From Frankia sp. QA3 (GTDB lineage: Bacteria; Actinomycetota; Actinomycetes; Frankiales; Frankiaceae), in the NCBI RefSeq assembly GCF_000262465.1, contig NZ_CM001489.1, positions 3,281,773 through 3,345,772 of the forward strand: 64,000 nucleotides of DNA, given 5' to 3'. A program made the position numbers and the translations under genes. Positions 46,533 through 58,358 of the stretch are shown piece by piece; positions within the stretch are counted from its first letter, which is position 1, and each line of letters begins with the position of its first letter. Under the pieces are notes generated by a model, which made no database searches, was not told the DNA's origin, and was given only the letters and a program-made list of their open reading frames with translations.

Positions 46533-47387
46533 TCAGCGGGGTGGCGACGACGGCGAACCCTCGACCAGAAGAAACGCCGTCACACCGTCGGCGAGGCCAC
46601 TCGCCGCCCGGGCCCGCCAGGCCGGATCAGTGATTTCCGCGGCGTCGGCGCGGTTACGCATGTTCCCGCATTCGAGGAACACCTTCGGGACGCGGGAGAG
46701 GTTCAGCCCACCGAGGTCGGACCGGATCGTCATCCCTTCCTTTCCCAGATAGTCGGCCAGCGGCTGGCCGGTGGCACGGCCGAACGCCGACCGCAGGGTT
46801 GCGGCGAGCCGGCTCGACGGGGCGAGGATCGCCGCGTTGGCCCGGTCGGGGCTCAGCGCGGGCGCGATCACGTGGAAGCCGCGGCCCTCGGCGGGCCCGC
46901 CGTCCGCGTGGATGGAGACGACCGCCGCCGCGCCGGCGCTGTTGCCGATCCTCGCCCGCTCGTCGACGCACGGGCCCACCCCGGCGTCGTCCGGCCGGGT
47001 CAGCACGACCCTGGCCCCGCGGGAGCGCAGGATCGCGGCCGCCCGCTGGGTGAGATCGAACGTGAAGGCGTGCTCCGGGTAGCCGCCGTCGGTCTCCGCG
47101 CCGACGGTGTCGCACTCCTTGTCGAAGCCGCCGGCGGGCACCGGCCGGTTGATGATCGCGCCCGCCCGACTGTTCCCGCCGTTGTGCCCCGGGTCGAGCA
47201 CGATGGTGCGCCCGGCGAGGGCCGTCGCGGAGAAGCCGGCGGTGGGCGAGACGGCGGCCGCGGGGACGGGGGCGCCGTGCTGGTCCGAGCCGGTCAGCGC
47301 GAACCGTAGGCCGAACCCCGCCACCAGGGCGACGGCGACCACGCCGACGATCTGGACGAGCATCGACGGCCTGATCCACACCGGCAT
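46533..47387 (-). CDS. Exported N-acetylmuramoyl-L-alanine amidase (Amidase_3 type)
   Basis: A 284-residue cell-wall hydrolase. One N-terminal membrane/signal helix (MLVQIVGVVAVALVAGFG) is followed by an amidase_3 domain starting RTIVLDPGHNGG. Zinc ligands are the His of DPGHNGG (about residue 66), a Glu in the ECDTVGAETDGG/EHAFTFDL stretch and the His of VVSIHADGG; the catalytic Glu is in VFLECGNMRNRADA. It cleaves the amide between N-acetylmuramic acid and L-alanine of peptidoglycan outside the membrane. ATG 47387 is preferred over an upstream start that would put a charged segment before the helix. Confidence 0.92.
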   Translation of the reverse strand: MPVWIRPSMLVQIVGVVAVALVAGFGLRFALTGSDQHGAPVPAAAVSPTAGFSATALAGRTIVLDPGHNGGNSRAGAIINRPVPAGGFDKECDTVGAETDGGYPEHAFTFDLTQRAAAILRSRGARVVLTRPDDAGVGPCVDERARIGNSAGAAAVVSIHADGGPAEGRGFHVIAPALSPDRANAAILAPSSRLAATLRSAFGRATGQPLADYLGKEGMTIRSDLGGLNLSRVPKVFLECGNMRNRADAAEITDPAWRARAASGLADGVTAFLLVEGSPSSPPR

Positions 47388-47484
47388 CGTGTCTCCCGCC
47401 TGCGGCGAAGTCGAGCTGCCCCGTCCGCACTCACCGTATGCGAACGCGCGAAACCCGCCCGAACGGGGCGGCACGGGACCGCCT

Positions 47485-48294
47485 TCAGGCCGTGACGAAG
47501 TCGATCAACCGCTCCACCGCGCCGAGCAGGCCCACCTCCAGGTCGGTGTAGCTGTCGACCGAGGCGAGCACCCGGCGCCACAGGTCACCGGGCTCAGCGA
47601 CGCCCAGCGCCCGGCACACCCCCTCCTTCCACGGCTGGCCGCGGGGCACCGTCGGCCAGGCCGGGATGCCGATCGACACCGGCTTCACCGCCTGCCAGAT
47701 GTCGATGTAAGGGTGCCCGGTGACCAGCACGTGCTCGCCGACGACGGCGGCCGCGATGCGGCTCTCCTTCGACCCGGGGACGAGATGGTCGACGAGGACG
47801 CCCAACCGCCGGCCCGGCCCCGGCCGGAACGCCTCGACGACGGCGGGCAGCTCGTCGACGCCGTCGAGGCTCTCCACCACCACGCCCTCGATGCGCAGGT
47901 CGTCACCCCACACCCGCTCGACGAGGGCGGCGTCGTGCACACCCTCCACGTAGATGCGGCTGGCGCGGGCGACGCGGGCCCGGTGACCGGCGACGGCGAG
48001 TGAACCGGACGCGGTGCGCACAGGGGTGCCGGGCGCCGCGCGGCGGGGCCGCACGAGCGTGACCCGGCGCCCCTCCAGCAGGAAGGCGCCGGGTTCGAGC
48101 GGGAACACCCGTCGGGTGCCGTGCCGGTCCTCCAGTGTCACCCCGCCGTGCTCGGTGCCGACCACGGCGCCGCAGAAGCCGGTCGCAACATCCTCGACCA
48201 CCAGGTCGGGTTCGAGCTCGACCTCCGGTGGTGGAGCCGGGCGGGTGCGGGCGGCGGGCGCCAGGACGTCCCGGCCATAGTCGCGGCTGCGCAT
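47485..48294 (-). CDS. DUF3097-family protein
   Basis: A 269-residue protein of the actinobacterial DUF3097 family. The ELEPDLVVEDVATGFCGAVV start, the YVEGVHDAALVERVWGDDLR segment (a Toprim-like strand with Glu) and HPYIDIWQAVKP and PWKEGVC are family-typical. The VEG.HDAALVE and DHLVPGSKE segments resemble the Glu/DxD core of Toprim folds, so nucleic-acid chemistry is possible; this is inference. ATG 48294; TAGGTT lies 6 bases upstream together with GGAGG. Confidence 0.8.
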   Translation of the reverse strand: MRSRDYGRDVLAPAARTRPAPPPEVELEPDLVVEDVATGFCGAVVGTEHGGVTLEDRHGTRRVFPLEPGAFLLEGRRVTLVRPRRAAPGTPVRTASGSLAVAGHRARVARASRIYVEGVHDAALVERVWGDDLRIEGVVVESLDGVDELPAVVEAFRPGPGRRLGVLVDHLVPGSKESRIAAAVVGEHVLVTGHPYIDIWQAVKPVSIGIPAWPTVPRGQPWKEGVCRALGVAEPGDLWRRVLASVDSYTDLEVGLLGAVERLIDFVTA

Positions 48295-48300
48295 CCTCCG

Positions 48301-48306
48301 AACCTA
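48301..48306 (-). promoter_or_regulatory. -10-like element TAGGTT of the DUF3097 gene
   Basis: Fits TANNNT, 6 bases upstream of the ATG. A CGGAGG sequence overlaps the space, so a leadered transcript from another site is also possible. Confidence 0.3.
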
Positions 48307-48410
48307 GGCCGCCAGATCGCCATGATCAGGGATATCGACGCGGGCGTGTCGGGATGCGACAGTGAGGGCATACCCGTACACGGTTGCATGGAGCAACGGG
48401 AGGCGCGGCG

Positions 48411-48998
48411 GTGACCGCACGCTACGGACCGGGAATCGCCCTGCTGGTCGTGGACGTTCAGAACGACTTCGCCGACCCGGCGGGCAGCCTCTACGTGGCC
48501 GGTGGCGAGGAGATCATCGAGGGGGTCAACGCCGAGGTCGCGGCCGCGGTGGCCGCCGGGTCCCCGGTGTTCTACAGCCAGGACTGGCATCCCGCGCGCA
48601 CCCCGCACTTCGTCACCGACGGTGGTGTCTGGCCGCCGCACTGCGTGGCGGGGACCGCGGGCGCCGGATTCCATCCCGACCTGGTCGTGACCGGCGAGGT
48701 GATCCGCAAGGGGGTGGACGGGGCCGACGGCTACTCCGCCTTCTCCGTTCGCGACCCGGCTTCGGGGCATCGTTCGGCGACGGTGCTCGGGGAGCGGCTC
48801 GCTCGGCTGGGGGTGTCGACGCTCGTCGTCGTCGGCCTGGCCGGCGACCACTGCGTCCGGGAGAGCGCGCTGGACGCGCGGCTGTTGGGCCTGACGGTGC
48901 TGCTGCCGCTGGCCCAGACCCGATTCGTCAACCTGCATCCGGGCGATGAGGACCGCGCCGTGGAGGCGATGCGGGACGCGGGTGTGCTGGTCGGCTGA
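48411..48998 (+). CDS. Isochorismatase-family hydrolase, probable nicotinamidase
   Basis: A 195-residue cysteine hydrolase. The catalytic triad Asp-Lys-Cys is visible as VVDVQNDF (Asp near residue 14), VIRKGVDG (Lys) and GLAGDHCVRES (Cys). The metal-site region SQDWHP is typical of nicotinamidase PncA, which turns nicotinamide into nicotinate for NAD salvage. GTG 48411 is chosen for its GGGAGG 7 bases upstream. Family firm; nicotinamide as substrate is likely because of the D..H..H metal pattern but not certain. Divergent from the DUF3097 gene. Confidence 0.85.
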   Translation: MTARYGPGIALLVVDVQNDFADPAGSLYVAGGEEIIEGVNAEVAAAVAAGSPVFYSQDWHPARTPHFVTDGGVWPPHCVAGTAGAGFHPDLVVTGEVIRKGVDGADGYSAFSVRDPASGHRSATVLGERLARLGVSTLVVVGLAGDHCVRESALDARLLGLTVLLPLAQTRFVNLHPGDEDRAVEAMRDAGVLVG

Positions 48999-49074
48999 GG
49001 CACCGCCGCCACGGCCGTGGCGTGTCGTGAGCCCACGCCAGAGGCCATGCGGTGGAGCAATCCCGCGCGGCTCC

Positions 49075-49368
49075 TCAGGCCGCGCAGTCTCGGCAGATCA
49101 TCCGGCGCTCGTCCACGAGCTGGCTACGGTGGTGGACGAGGTAGCACTGCGTGCAGGTGAACTCGTCAGCCTGCCGCGGAAGCACCCGGACGTTCAGTTC
49201 TTCTCCGGCCAGGTCAGCACCCGGCAGGCCGAGCTCGGTCTCGAACGGGTCAACGTCGTCACCGAGATCAGCCGCCGCGTCCGCCCGCCGCGCCTTGAGG
49301 GCCTCGAGGCTCTGCTCGGAGGCGTCCTCTATGTCAGCCGTACGAGGTGTGTCGTAATCGGTGGCCAC
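49075..49368 (-). CDS. DUF4193-family small zinc-ribbon protein
   Basis: A 97-residue acidic protein with a C-terminal zinc ribbon of two cysteine pairs (TCTQCYLVHHRSQL ... MICRDCAA). The N-terminal two thirds is acidic and Ala/Asp/Glu-rich (ADIEDASEQSLEALKARRAD). DUF4193 proteins are conserved in actinobacteria with unknown function. GTG 49368 has GGGAG upstream. The downstream neighbour is DUF3145, about 200 bases away on the same strand but upstream in transcription order. Confidence 0.85.
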   Translation of the reverse strand: MATDYDTPRTADIEDASEQSLEALKARRADAAADLGDDVDPFETELGLPGADLAGEELNVRVLPRQADEFTCTQCYLVHHRSQLVDERRMICRDCAA

Positions 49369-49581
49369 TGAATAACTCCCAGAAAGGTTGTGCGTGGTCG
49401 TGCGCAAGCCACAACGCACGACCGCCGGGGTATGTGCCCGTCAGACCCGCGCTACCCGGGTGTGGGCTTCGCCACACCCTCGCAACCATCTCCGCGTCGA
49501 TGCGTCGCAGGACCCCGACCCTCCGCGACGCCTGCCCGACCCCCGCAGCCCGGCGCAGCCGCGGGCCGGACGGCGCGGGAC

Positions 49582-50115
49582 TCAGCCGGTGCGCCGCAGC
49601 CAGGTCACCGGGGCCCCGTGGGCACCCCGGCGCAGCGGCTCGAGGACGTCGTCCCAGGCCGTCCCGAGCAGGCGGTGCAGGCCACGCGCGAGGGTCTCGC
49701 GAGCCTCGCCCCGTTCCAGCAGCGCCCGCAGGGCGGCCTCGCCGACCACCACGTCGCCGTTGGCGGCGATCGCGGCCCGGTGCAGGCCGAGATCGGGGGT
49801 GTAGGAATAGCGCTCGGCATCACACCCGGGCGAGGGTCCCTCGACCGTCTCGAAGGTGACGTGGCCGAGCCGGCGCAGGGCACCGGCGACCCGGCCCGCC
49901 GTGCCCGGGGAGGCGCGCCACTCCAGCCCGGCGAAGAGGAATCCGGGCATGCCGGGCTGCGCCGTCCAGGTCAGCGAGACCGGCGACGACAACACTCCGG
50001 ACACGCCGAACTCCAGGTGCGGGCATAGCGCCGGCGGACAGGCGAGCGCCGCCAGCTTGCCCGGCACGGCGAAGGACGACGAGCCGGATGACAGCTCACG
50101 AGCTGTCGAGGACAT
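49582..50115 (-). CDS. DUF3145-family protein
   Basis: A 177-residue protein of the actinobacterial DUF3145 family: CPPALCPHLEFGVSGVLSSP, SLTWTAQPGMPGFLFAGLEW, GPSPGCDAERYSYTPDLG and WDDVLEPLRRGAHGAPVTWL. No membrane segment or catalytic motif is visible. The function is unknown. The ATG at 50115 is preferred to a GTG three codons upstream. Confidence 0.85.
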   Translation of the reverse strand: MSSTARELSSGSSSFAVPGKLAALACPPALCPHLEFGVSGVLSSPVSLTWTAQPGMPGFLFAGLEWRASPGTAGRVAGALRRLGHVTFETVEGPSPGCDAERYSYTPDLGLHRAAIAANGDVVVGEAALRALLERGEARETLARGLHRLLGTAWDDVLEPLRRGAHGAPVTWLRRTG

Positions 50116-50302
50116 TGCGACCACGCGGGACCTCCGTCGACGAGGAACGCCTTCCCCTGCGCCTGTCGACCCGCCCCCGCATGGCTTGCCGAAATCGTCC
50201 CATGGCCCGGCTCGGCGGACTAGCCCTACCCCCCTCCGGAAGTATGACTAATTGGGCGGAACCCCGGTCCGTGACAACCACGATCCCCGGCTGGGGGATG
50301 GT

Positions 50303-51265
50303 TCATCCGGACAGGTCATCCGGCGAGGGATGGGGCCGGCGCGGCGCGGCCCCGTTGGGCCCGCCGCGGGCGGGCGCGGCGGCCTGGGCGGTGGCGTGCT
50401 CGCTGGTGCCGAGCAGACCGCCGAGTCCGCCGAGCACGCCGGTCAGCTCGCTCGGCACGATCCACAGCTTGCTCGCCTGGCCCTGGGCGATCTGCGGCAG
50501 CGTCTGCAGGTACTGGTAGGCCAGCAGCTTCTGGTCGGCGTCGCCCTCGTGGATCGCCCGGAAGACGGTGCCGATGGCCTTCGCCTCGCCCTCGGCGGTG
50601 AGGATCTGCGCCTCGCGCTCGCCCTCGGCCCGCAGGATCGCCGCCTGCTTCTCCCCCTCGGCCCGCAGGATCTCGCTCTGCTTGACGCCCTCGGCGGTCA
50701 GGATCGCCGCACGGCGGTCCCGCTCGGCCCGCATCTGCTTCTCCATCGAGTCCTGGATGGAACGTGGAGGGTCGATGGCCTTCAGCTCCACCCGGTTGAC
50801 CCGGATGCCCCACTTGCCGGTGGCCTCGTCGAGCACGCCGCGCAACTGCCCGTTGATCTGGTCTCGGGAGGTGAGGGTGGCCTCCAGGTTCATCCCACCG
50901 ATGACGTTGCGCAGCGTGGTGACGGTGAGCTGCTCGATGGCGCGGATGAAGTTGGCGATCTCGTAGGTGGCCGCCCGGGGATCGGTGACCTGGAAGTAGA
51001 TCACCGTGTCGATCCCGACGACGAGGTTGTCCTCGGTGATCACCGGCTGCGGCGGGAAGCTGACCACCTGCTCGCGCAGGTCGATGCGGTCACGCACCCG
51101 GTCGACGAAGGGGACCACGATCGCGAGGCCCGGGGTGAGGGTGCGGTGGTAGCGGCCGAGGCGTTCCACGACCATCGCCCGCGCCTGCGGGACGATGCGC
51201 ACCGCCCGCACCAGAAAGATCAACAATACCGCCGCGACCACCACGGCGACGATGACACCTGCCAT
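50303..51265 (-). CDS. SPFH/stomatin-family membrane protein (paraslipin/QmcA-like)
   Basis: A 320-residue protein. One N-terminal membrane helix (GVIVAVVVAAVLLIFLV) precedes an SPFH/band 7 domain (RIVPQARAMVVERLGRYHRT, PGLAIVVPFVDRVRDRIDLR, NLVVGIDTVIYFQVTDPRAA), then a long coiled coil with AEGxxxxxILxAEGE repeats. The layout assembles ring-shaped membrane-domain scaffolds. The NfeD-type gene immediately upstream, on the same strand, is the usual partner. The last 40 residues are Ala/Pro/Gly-rich. Confidence 0.92.
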   Translation of the reverse strand: MAGVIVAVVVAAVLLIFLVRAVRIVPQARAMVVERLGRYHRTLTPGLAIVVPFVDRVRDRIDLREQVVSFPPQPVITEDNLVVGIDTVIYFQVTDPRAATYEIANFIRAIEQLTVTTLRNVIGGMNLEATLTSRDQINGQLRGVLDEATGKWGIRVNRVELKAIDPPRSIQDSMEKQMRAERDRRAAILTAEGVKQSEILRAEGEKQAAILRAEGEREAQILTAEGEAKAIGTVFRAIHEGDADQKLLAYQYLQTLPQIAQGQASKLWIVPSELTGVLGGLGGLLGTSEHATAQAAAPARGGPNGAAPRRPHPSPDDLSG

Positions 51266-51338
51266 GACGTACCCCTCCCTGTCGAACCCGCGGGCCTTGC
51301 CGTGACCCCGCCGGCGCCGGGCACGCCGGGCCCGGGGG

Positions 51339-51773
51339 TCAGATCTCGAATCGGTGCACGATGGCGGTCGCTCCGTCGATGCGCAGGACGTGTGCCTGGC
51401 TGCCCACCTCCAGCACGGTCGCGGTCGGGTACGACCGGGCCGACCAGACCTCCCCCTTGATCTTCACCCGGCCGCCCTCGCCGTCCACCCGTTCCACCAC
51501 CAGCGCCCGCTCCCCCACGAGCGCCTCGGTGCCGGTGCGCAGTTCCGGGGTACGTTGCAGGTGCCGGCGGGCCACCGGGCGCAACCCGAGGCCGAGGCCG
51601 CCGGCGGCCACGACGAACCCGACGATCTGCCAGGCCACGTCGGCGCCCAGCAGCGCGACGGCCGCGCCGACCAGCGCCGCCAGCGAGAACATCACCAGCG
51701 TCAGGTCCAGCGTGAGCAGCTCGCCGGCGAGCAGGGCGCCGGCGACGACGACCCAGATCGCCCAGTCGGCCAT
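51339..51773 (-). CDS. NfeD-family membrane protein
   Basis: A 144-residue NfeD-like protein: helices WAIWVVVAGALLAGELLTL, MFSLAALVGAAVALLGA and a third before the OB-fold domain (LVGERALVVERVDGEGGRVK, GEVWSARS). Short (NfeD1b-like) type without a protease domain. It is expressed ahead of the SPFH gene (73 bases apart). ATG 51773 with TAGCAT 6 bases upstream. Confidence 0.9.
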   Translation of the reverse strand: MADWAIWVVVAGALLAGELLTLDLTLVMFSLAALVGAAVALLGADVAWQIVGFVVAAGGLGLGLRPVARRHLQRTPELRTGTEALVGERALVVERVDGEGGRVKIKGEVWSARSYPTATVLEVGSQAHVLRIDGATAIVHRFEI

Positions 51774-51779
51774 GACTCC

Positions 51780-51785
51780 ATGCTA
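51780..51785 (-). promoter_or_regulatory. -10 element TAGCAT of the NfeD/SPFH operon
   Basis: Fits TANNNT, 6 bases before the ATG; leaderless geometry. Confidence 0.4.
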
Positions 51786-51884
51786 GGCCCGACCGTCAGC
51801 GACCGATCAATAAAACTTCAATGATCGCCGAGGCTCTGACCTCACACTTCGTGCGCCCCCGGATCGAAGGATCCGTCCTGGCCG

Positions 51885-51890
51885 TAGGCT
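51885..51890 (+). promoter_or_regulatory. -10 element TAGGCT of treX
   Basis: Fits TANNNT, 8 bases before ATG 51899; no ribosome binding site is seen. Confidence 0.4.
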
Positions 51891-51898
51891 TCCTTCGT

Positions 51899-54089
<2,191 letters not shown>

Positions 54090-54100
<11 letters not shown>

Positions 54101-56585
54101 GCCGACCTCGCCGCCAGGTGGGCCCCGAGGCGAGCGGGTGGTGCCGACCTCGACCTACCGGCTCCAGCTCAACCTGGACTTCTCCCTCACCGACGCGGCG
54201 GTGATCGTCCCCTACCTGGCCGCGCTCGGGGTGTCGCATCTGTACCTTTCGCCGGTGTTGGAGGCCGCCCCCGGCTCTACGCACGGCTACGACGTCGTCG
54301 AGCACGGCCAGATCAACCCCGAGCTCGGCGGGACGGGCGGCCTGCGCCGGCTGACCGCCGCCTGCCGCAAGGCCGGGCTCGGGATCGTCGTCGACATCGT
54401 CCCGAACCACATGTCCGTCACCCCGGAGGCGGCGAACTCGGCCTGGTGGTCGGTGCTGCGTGAGGGGCCCGAATCCCCCTACGCCACCTGGTTCGACATC
54501 GACTGGGCCGCTCCCGACAACCCTGGCCGGGTGCTGGTGCCGATCCTCGGTGCCGGCCTCGCGGACTGCCTGGCCGCCGGGGAGATCTCCGTCGAGCAGG
54601 ACACCGAGGGCGCGTGGGTCGTCGTCTACTACGACCATGTGCTGCCGACCGCGCCCGGCACCGCCGACCCCGACGACGTCGCCGCGACCCTGGACGCCCA
54701 GTACTACCGGCTGTGCTGGTGGCGGGTCGCCGCGAGCGAGCTGAACTACCGCCGTTTCTTCGACATCACGACCCTCGCCGGGCTGCGCCAGGAGGAAGCC
54801 GACGTCTTCGCCGCCACCCACCGGCTGCTCATCGAGCAGGTCCGGGCGGGCACGTTCGAAGGGCTGCGCATCGACCACCCGGACGGCCTGGCCGACCCGG
54901 AGGGCTACCTGCGGCGGCTGGCCGACGCCTCCGGCGGGGTGTGGACCGTCGTCGAGAAGATCCTGGAGAACGACGAGGCCCTGCCCGACACCTGGGCCTG
55001 CGACGGCACCACGGGCTACGAGGGGATCGCCCGGCTGACCCGGCTGTTCCTCGATCCCGTCGCCGGGCATCCGCTCGCGGTGCTCTACCAGGAGATCACC
55101 CGCGCCGATCCCGACTACGAGGCCGAGGCGCGGGCCGCCAAGCTCGACGTGCTCGCCGGCGTCCTGCAGCCCGAGGTCGACCGGCTGACCGCGCTCGCCC
55201 TCGGGGAGGCCCGGGAGGCCCGCGCGGACCTCACCCGCACCGGGCTGCGCGAGGCGCTGTGCGAGGTGCTGGCCGCCTTCGACGTCTACCGGGCCTACAT
55301 CCGCCCGGACGGCACCCCGAGCCTGGAGGCACGCGGCCACGTGGTGCGGGCCTGCGAGCAGGCCCGTTCCTACCTGCCCGGCCGCTCCACCGAGGTCGAC
55401 CTGATCGAGGACCTGGCCCTGGGCGGTCCGCCCGAGTTCGTCATGCGCTTCCAGCAGACGTGCGGCCCGGTGATGGCCAAGGGCATCGAGGACACGGCGT
55501 TCTACCGGTACTCCCGGCTCATCGCGCTCAACGAGGTCGGCGGGGACCCGGCACGCTTTCCGGCGTTCACCACCGGGCATCCGCGCAGCGCCGTCACCGA
55601 GTTCCACGAGGCGAACCTGTCGGTGCAGCGGAACTGGCCGCTGACGATGACCACCCTGTCCACGCACGACACGAAGCGCTCCGAGGACGTCCGCGCCCGC
55701 CTCGCCGTCCTGTCGGAGGACCCGCGCGGCTGGGCGGAGGTGGCCGGCCGCCTGGTCCGCCTCGGCGAACGCCACCGCGACACCGAGCAGGGCTGGCCGG
55801 ACCGGTCCACGGTGTACTTCCTGCTGCAGACCCTCGTCGGCGCCTGGCCGCTGTCCACCGAGCGGGCGACCCAGTACATGCTCAAGGCCGTTCGCGAGGC
55901 GAAGGTCTACACGAGCTGGACCGACCAGGACCCCTCCTACGAGGCGGCGCTGACGAACTACATCGAGTCGGTGCTGGAGGATGACGAGTTCCTCGCCGTG
56001 CTCACCGGCTACGTCGGCACCCTCGTCGAGCTCGGCCGGCAGAACTCGCTGGCCCAGAAGCTGCTCCAGCTCACCGTGCCCGGCGTTCCGGACGTGTACC
56101 AGGGCCAGGAGCTGTGGGACCTGTCCCTGGTCGACCCGGACAACCGCCGCCCGGTCAACTACGGCGACCGGACGAAGCTGCTCGCCGAACTCGGCGCCGA
56201 GCCGGGCGCGGAGACCGGCGCGCCGCGCCGCCCGCCGCTGCTCGACGACTCCGGCGCGGCGAAGCTGCTCGTCGTCACCCGGACGCTGCGGACCCGCCGC
56301 GAACACCCCGAGTGGTTCGGCGACCGGGCCACCTACCGGCCGCTGTGGGCGTCCGGTTCGGCCGCGGAGAACGTGGTCGCCTTCGCCCGCTCCGAGTCGG
56401 TGGTCACCGTGGTGCCCCGCCTGGTCCTCGGCCTGCGCCGCGGCGGCGGCTGGCGCGACACCACCATCCCCCTGCCCGAGGGCCGCTGGACCGACGTGCT
56501 GACCGGCCGCAAGCACGACGGCGGCACCGCCTACGTTCTGCGCCTGCTGCGCGACTTCCCCGTCAGCCTCCTCGTCCGCTCCTGA
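54090..56585 (+). CDS. treY: Maltooligosyl trehalose synthase TreY (GH13)
   Basis: An 831-residue GH13 enzyme that isomerises the reducing-end alpha-1,4 bond of a maltooligosaccharide to the alpha,alpha-1,1 bond of trehalose. [20 protein letters not shown], the [11 protein letters not shown] region, [13 protein letters not shown] (nucleophile), [13 protein letters not shown] (acid/base) and [19 protein letters not shown] are the expected blocks. GTG start at 54090 overlaps treX, so coupled. treZ, normally next, is 2.9 kb further, behind the CRISPR-Cas remnant. Confidence 0.95.
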
Positions 56586-56759
56586 CCTGGCGCCACCACC
56601 GAACCGCCCCGCAGGACGCCCGTCGCGGCCGCACGGCCGGCCCGCAACTCCGCCGGCCGCCCGCTGCGCCGCCGACGCTGCGCTCGTGCCCCAATCCCGG
56701 CAATGTGCCGGAGCGGTTGTCTGCCTCCGCCGAGTCCGCAGGTACAGGGCCCAGCCACA

Positions 56760-56982
56760 GTGCCGCGATCCTTCGGGATGGGGGCAACATTCCCGTTTCG
56801 CGTGGCAGCGGGCTCGTCGGTGGAGTTGCAATCCTCGGAGGCGTCCCGAGGACCACCTGGTGCGCGCTCGCCCTGGCTCTCCGAAAGATGATGCAATCCT
56901 CGGGGAGTTAGGAGGATCCGAGCAGCGAGTCGGGACCCCGCACATTCGCAGGGTTGCAATCCCTCGGAGGGGTCATGAGGAC
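56760..56982. CRISPR. Decayed CRISPR array: four degenerate ~30-bp repeats
   Basis: Repeats lie at about 56760-56788 (weak), 56825-56853, 56890-56918 and 56953-56982. They share GTTGCAATCC near the start, CTCGG in the middle and (AT)GAGGAC at the end; the shared ATCC is spaced 63, 65 and 63 bases apart, which is a repeat of about 30 plus spacer of about 34. The last copy is the best preserved. Divergence between copies, unlike a live array, indicates decay. The array is next to the cas8 remnant and the intact cas6. Confidence 0.65.
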
Positions 56983-56999
56983 AATCGAGATATCCACTC

Positions 57000-58358
57000 C
57001 GATCACGAACCGCGTTCAGGACGGCGATGAGCAGCAGCCGCCGGTAGATCCAGCCCTGCCCGTCGGGGTCGAACAGGAGCCGGAACTACGCCGTGGTGAG
57101 CAGCGGGGCGGAGCTCCCCTCCGCAGCCGGACGCAGCGCCCGGCGTACGGCCTTGTTCTCCAGCCATTTCTGCAGGGCCACGACGCTGCGGCACGCGCCC
57201 CGGAAGCTCATCAGCGGCCCAGCGCTCTCGTCGGCCACGATCTCGCGTGCGATCTCGGCGGCCAGCGCCTCGACCTGGTCGATGCCGGTCTGGTTCACAT
57301 CCATCACCTCGCGCAGGAAGGAGTAGGTAAGCGCGGCCAGATCCGCGTCGAAGCGACGCACCGCGCGTGGGCCAGGGCCATCGGTGAGCCGGGTCGCCGC
57401 GGTGATGAAGATTCGCCACGGCCGGTGAAAGGCATCCCGGGCAAGGCGACGGTTGCCCCAAACCGGCGGAACCGCGTAGGCGGCGAGGAGCGTGCGCCAA
57501 CCACGCCGCAGTTGCGGGTCCCGCAGGCTCGACCGGATCCACTCGGCGAGCGCCTCGTCGACCCCGTAGACCCCGAGGCTCGCCCCCGGTTGTCGTTACT
57601 GAAAACCAGCAGCTCGACGCCGGCGCGCAGCGGACGGTCGTAGCGACGGATCGCCAGCAGCGCAGTCCGGTCGTGCTCGTAACGGCCAGTCAGCCGCACC
57701 GAAGCCGCGGATATCCGCCGCAGATCTTCCGACCTGCTTTCGCGTCGTGGTGCGCAGGAAGCTCTCGTCCCAGCTGTGTACGCCGGTGCTGGGCCCGCCG
57801 GTGCTGGGCCCGCCGGTGCTGGGCCCGCCGGTGAGCCGGCTTCCGTACGGCAGCGCGTGGAAGCAGCAGACGCAGGGCCAGCACAGCGCGAGCCCCTCAT
57901 ACCCTCGAGGAGTTGTGTTTCAGTAGCCCGCGGCGTCGATCGGGGGGACGTCCACCTTCCCGTAGAAGGCGACGACCGCCCGTCCGCACAGCGCACACGG
58001 CGCCTTCGGCCAGGTGGCGGGATTCGGCATGGTGCGCCACTCCCGGACCCGGGCCGTGTTCTCCGCCCGGGTGCGCTTCGGCAGCGTCGGGTGGTGGTTC
58101 ATCTTCGAGTGCGGGAAGAACGAGCCGCTGGCCTTCAACCAGAAGCTGTCCGCGCGGCGGCGGCTGGCCTCCGCGGCGGCGGCCGCGTCCTCGATCATTC
58201 GGTCGACCGCGGCGTCGAAATCAACCGCCGGCAGGTCCTCGGGTTGGTGGACGGCACCCGTCCGGTCGAGGGCCAGGGCCGCGAGCAAGGCCAATGCGAA
58301 CGCGCCGCTGCTCGACCACCAGATCATCCACATGGCCCAACTCGGTGATCTCTGTCAT
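57000..58358 (-). pseudogene. cas8 (Cst1-type, CXXC...CXXC) pseudogene
   Basis: Starts at ATG 58358 inside the cas6 stop (ATGA). Reading across frames gives MTEITELGHVDDL, SSSGAFALALLAALALDRTG, then CALC (57986-57997) and CWPC (57872-57883), the paired CXXC of the Cst1/Cas8a-type large subunit of type I CRISPR effector complexes. Lesions: frameshift near 58313-58326, in-frame TGA at 57920-57922 between the two CXXC pairs, frameshift near 57725-57737, frameshift in a C run at 57583-57587, and in-frame TAG at 57086-57088. The tail FRLLFDPDGQGWIYRRLLLI continues past the last stop. A 15-bp triplication lies at 57782-57826. Confidence 0.75.
57782..57834 (-). repeat. 15-bp tandem repeat inside the cas8 pseudogene
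   Basis: GCCGGTGCTGGGCCC occurs at 57782, 57797 and 57812, with a partial fourth. In the cas8 frame it gives repeats of GGPST, an in-frame expansion within a loop after the second CXXC. Confidence 0.9.

Noticed and set aside
46416..47309. Plus-strand open frame after the tRNA cluster
   Set aside because: It is antisense to the amidase gene and lacks domains; its start lies inside the tRNA terminator.
57304..57996. A 230-residue minus-strand open frame in the CRISPR region as an independent gene
   Set aside because: It is a patch of correct and incorrect frames of the broken cas8; the correct peptide jumps between frames across it.
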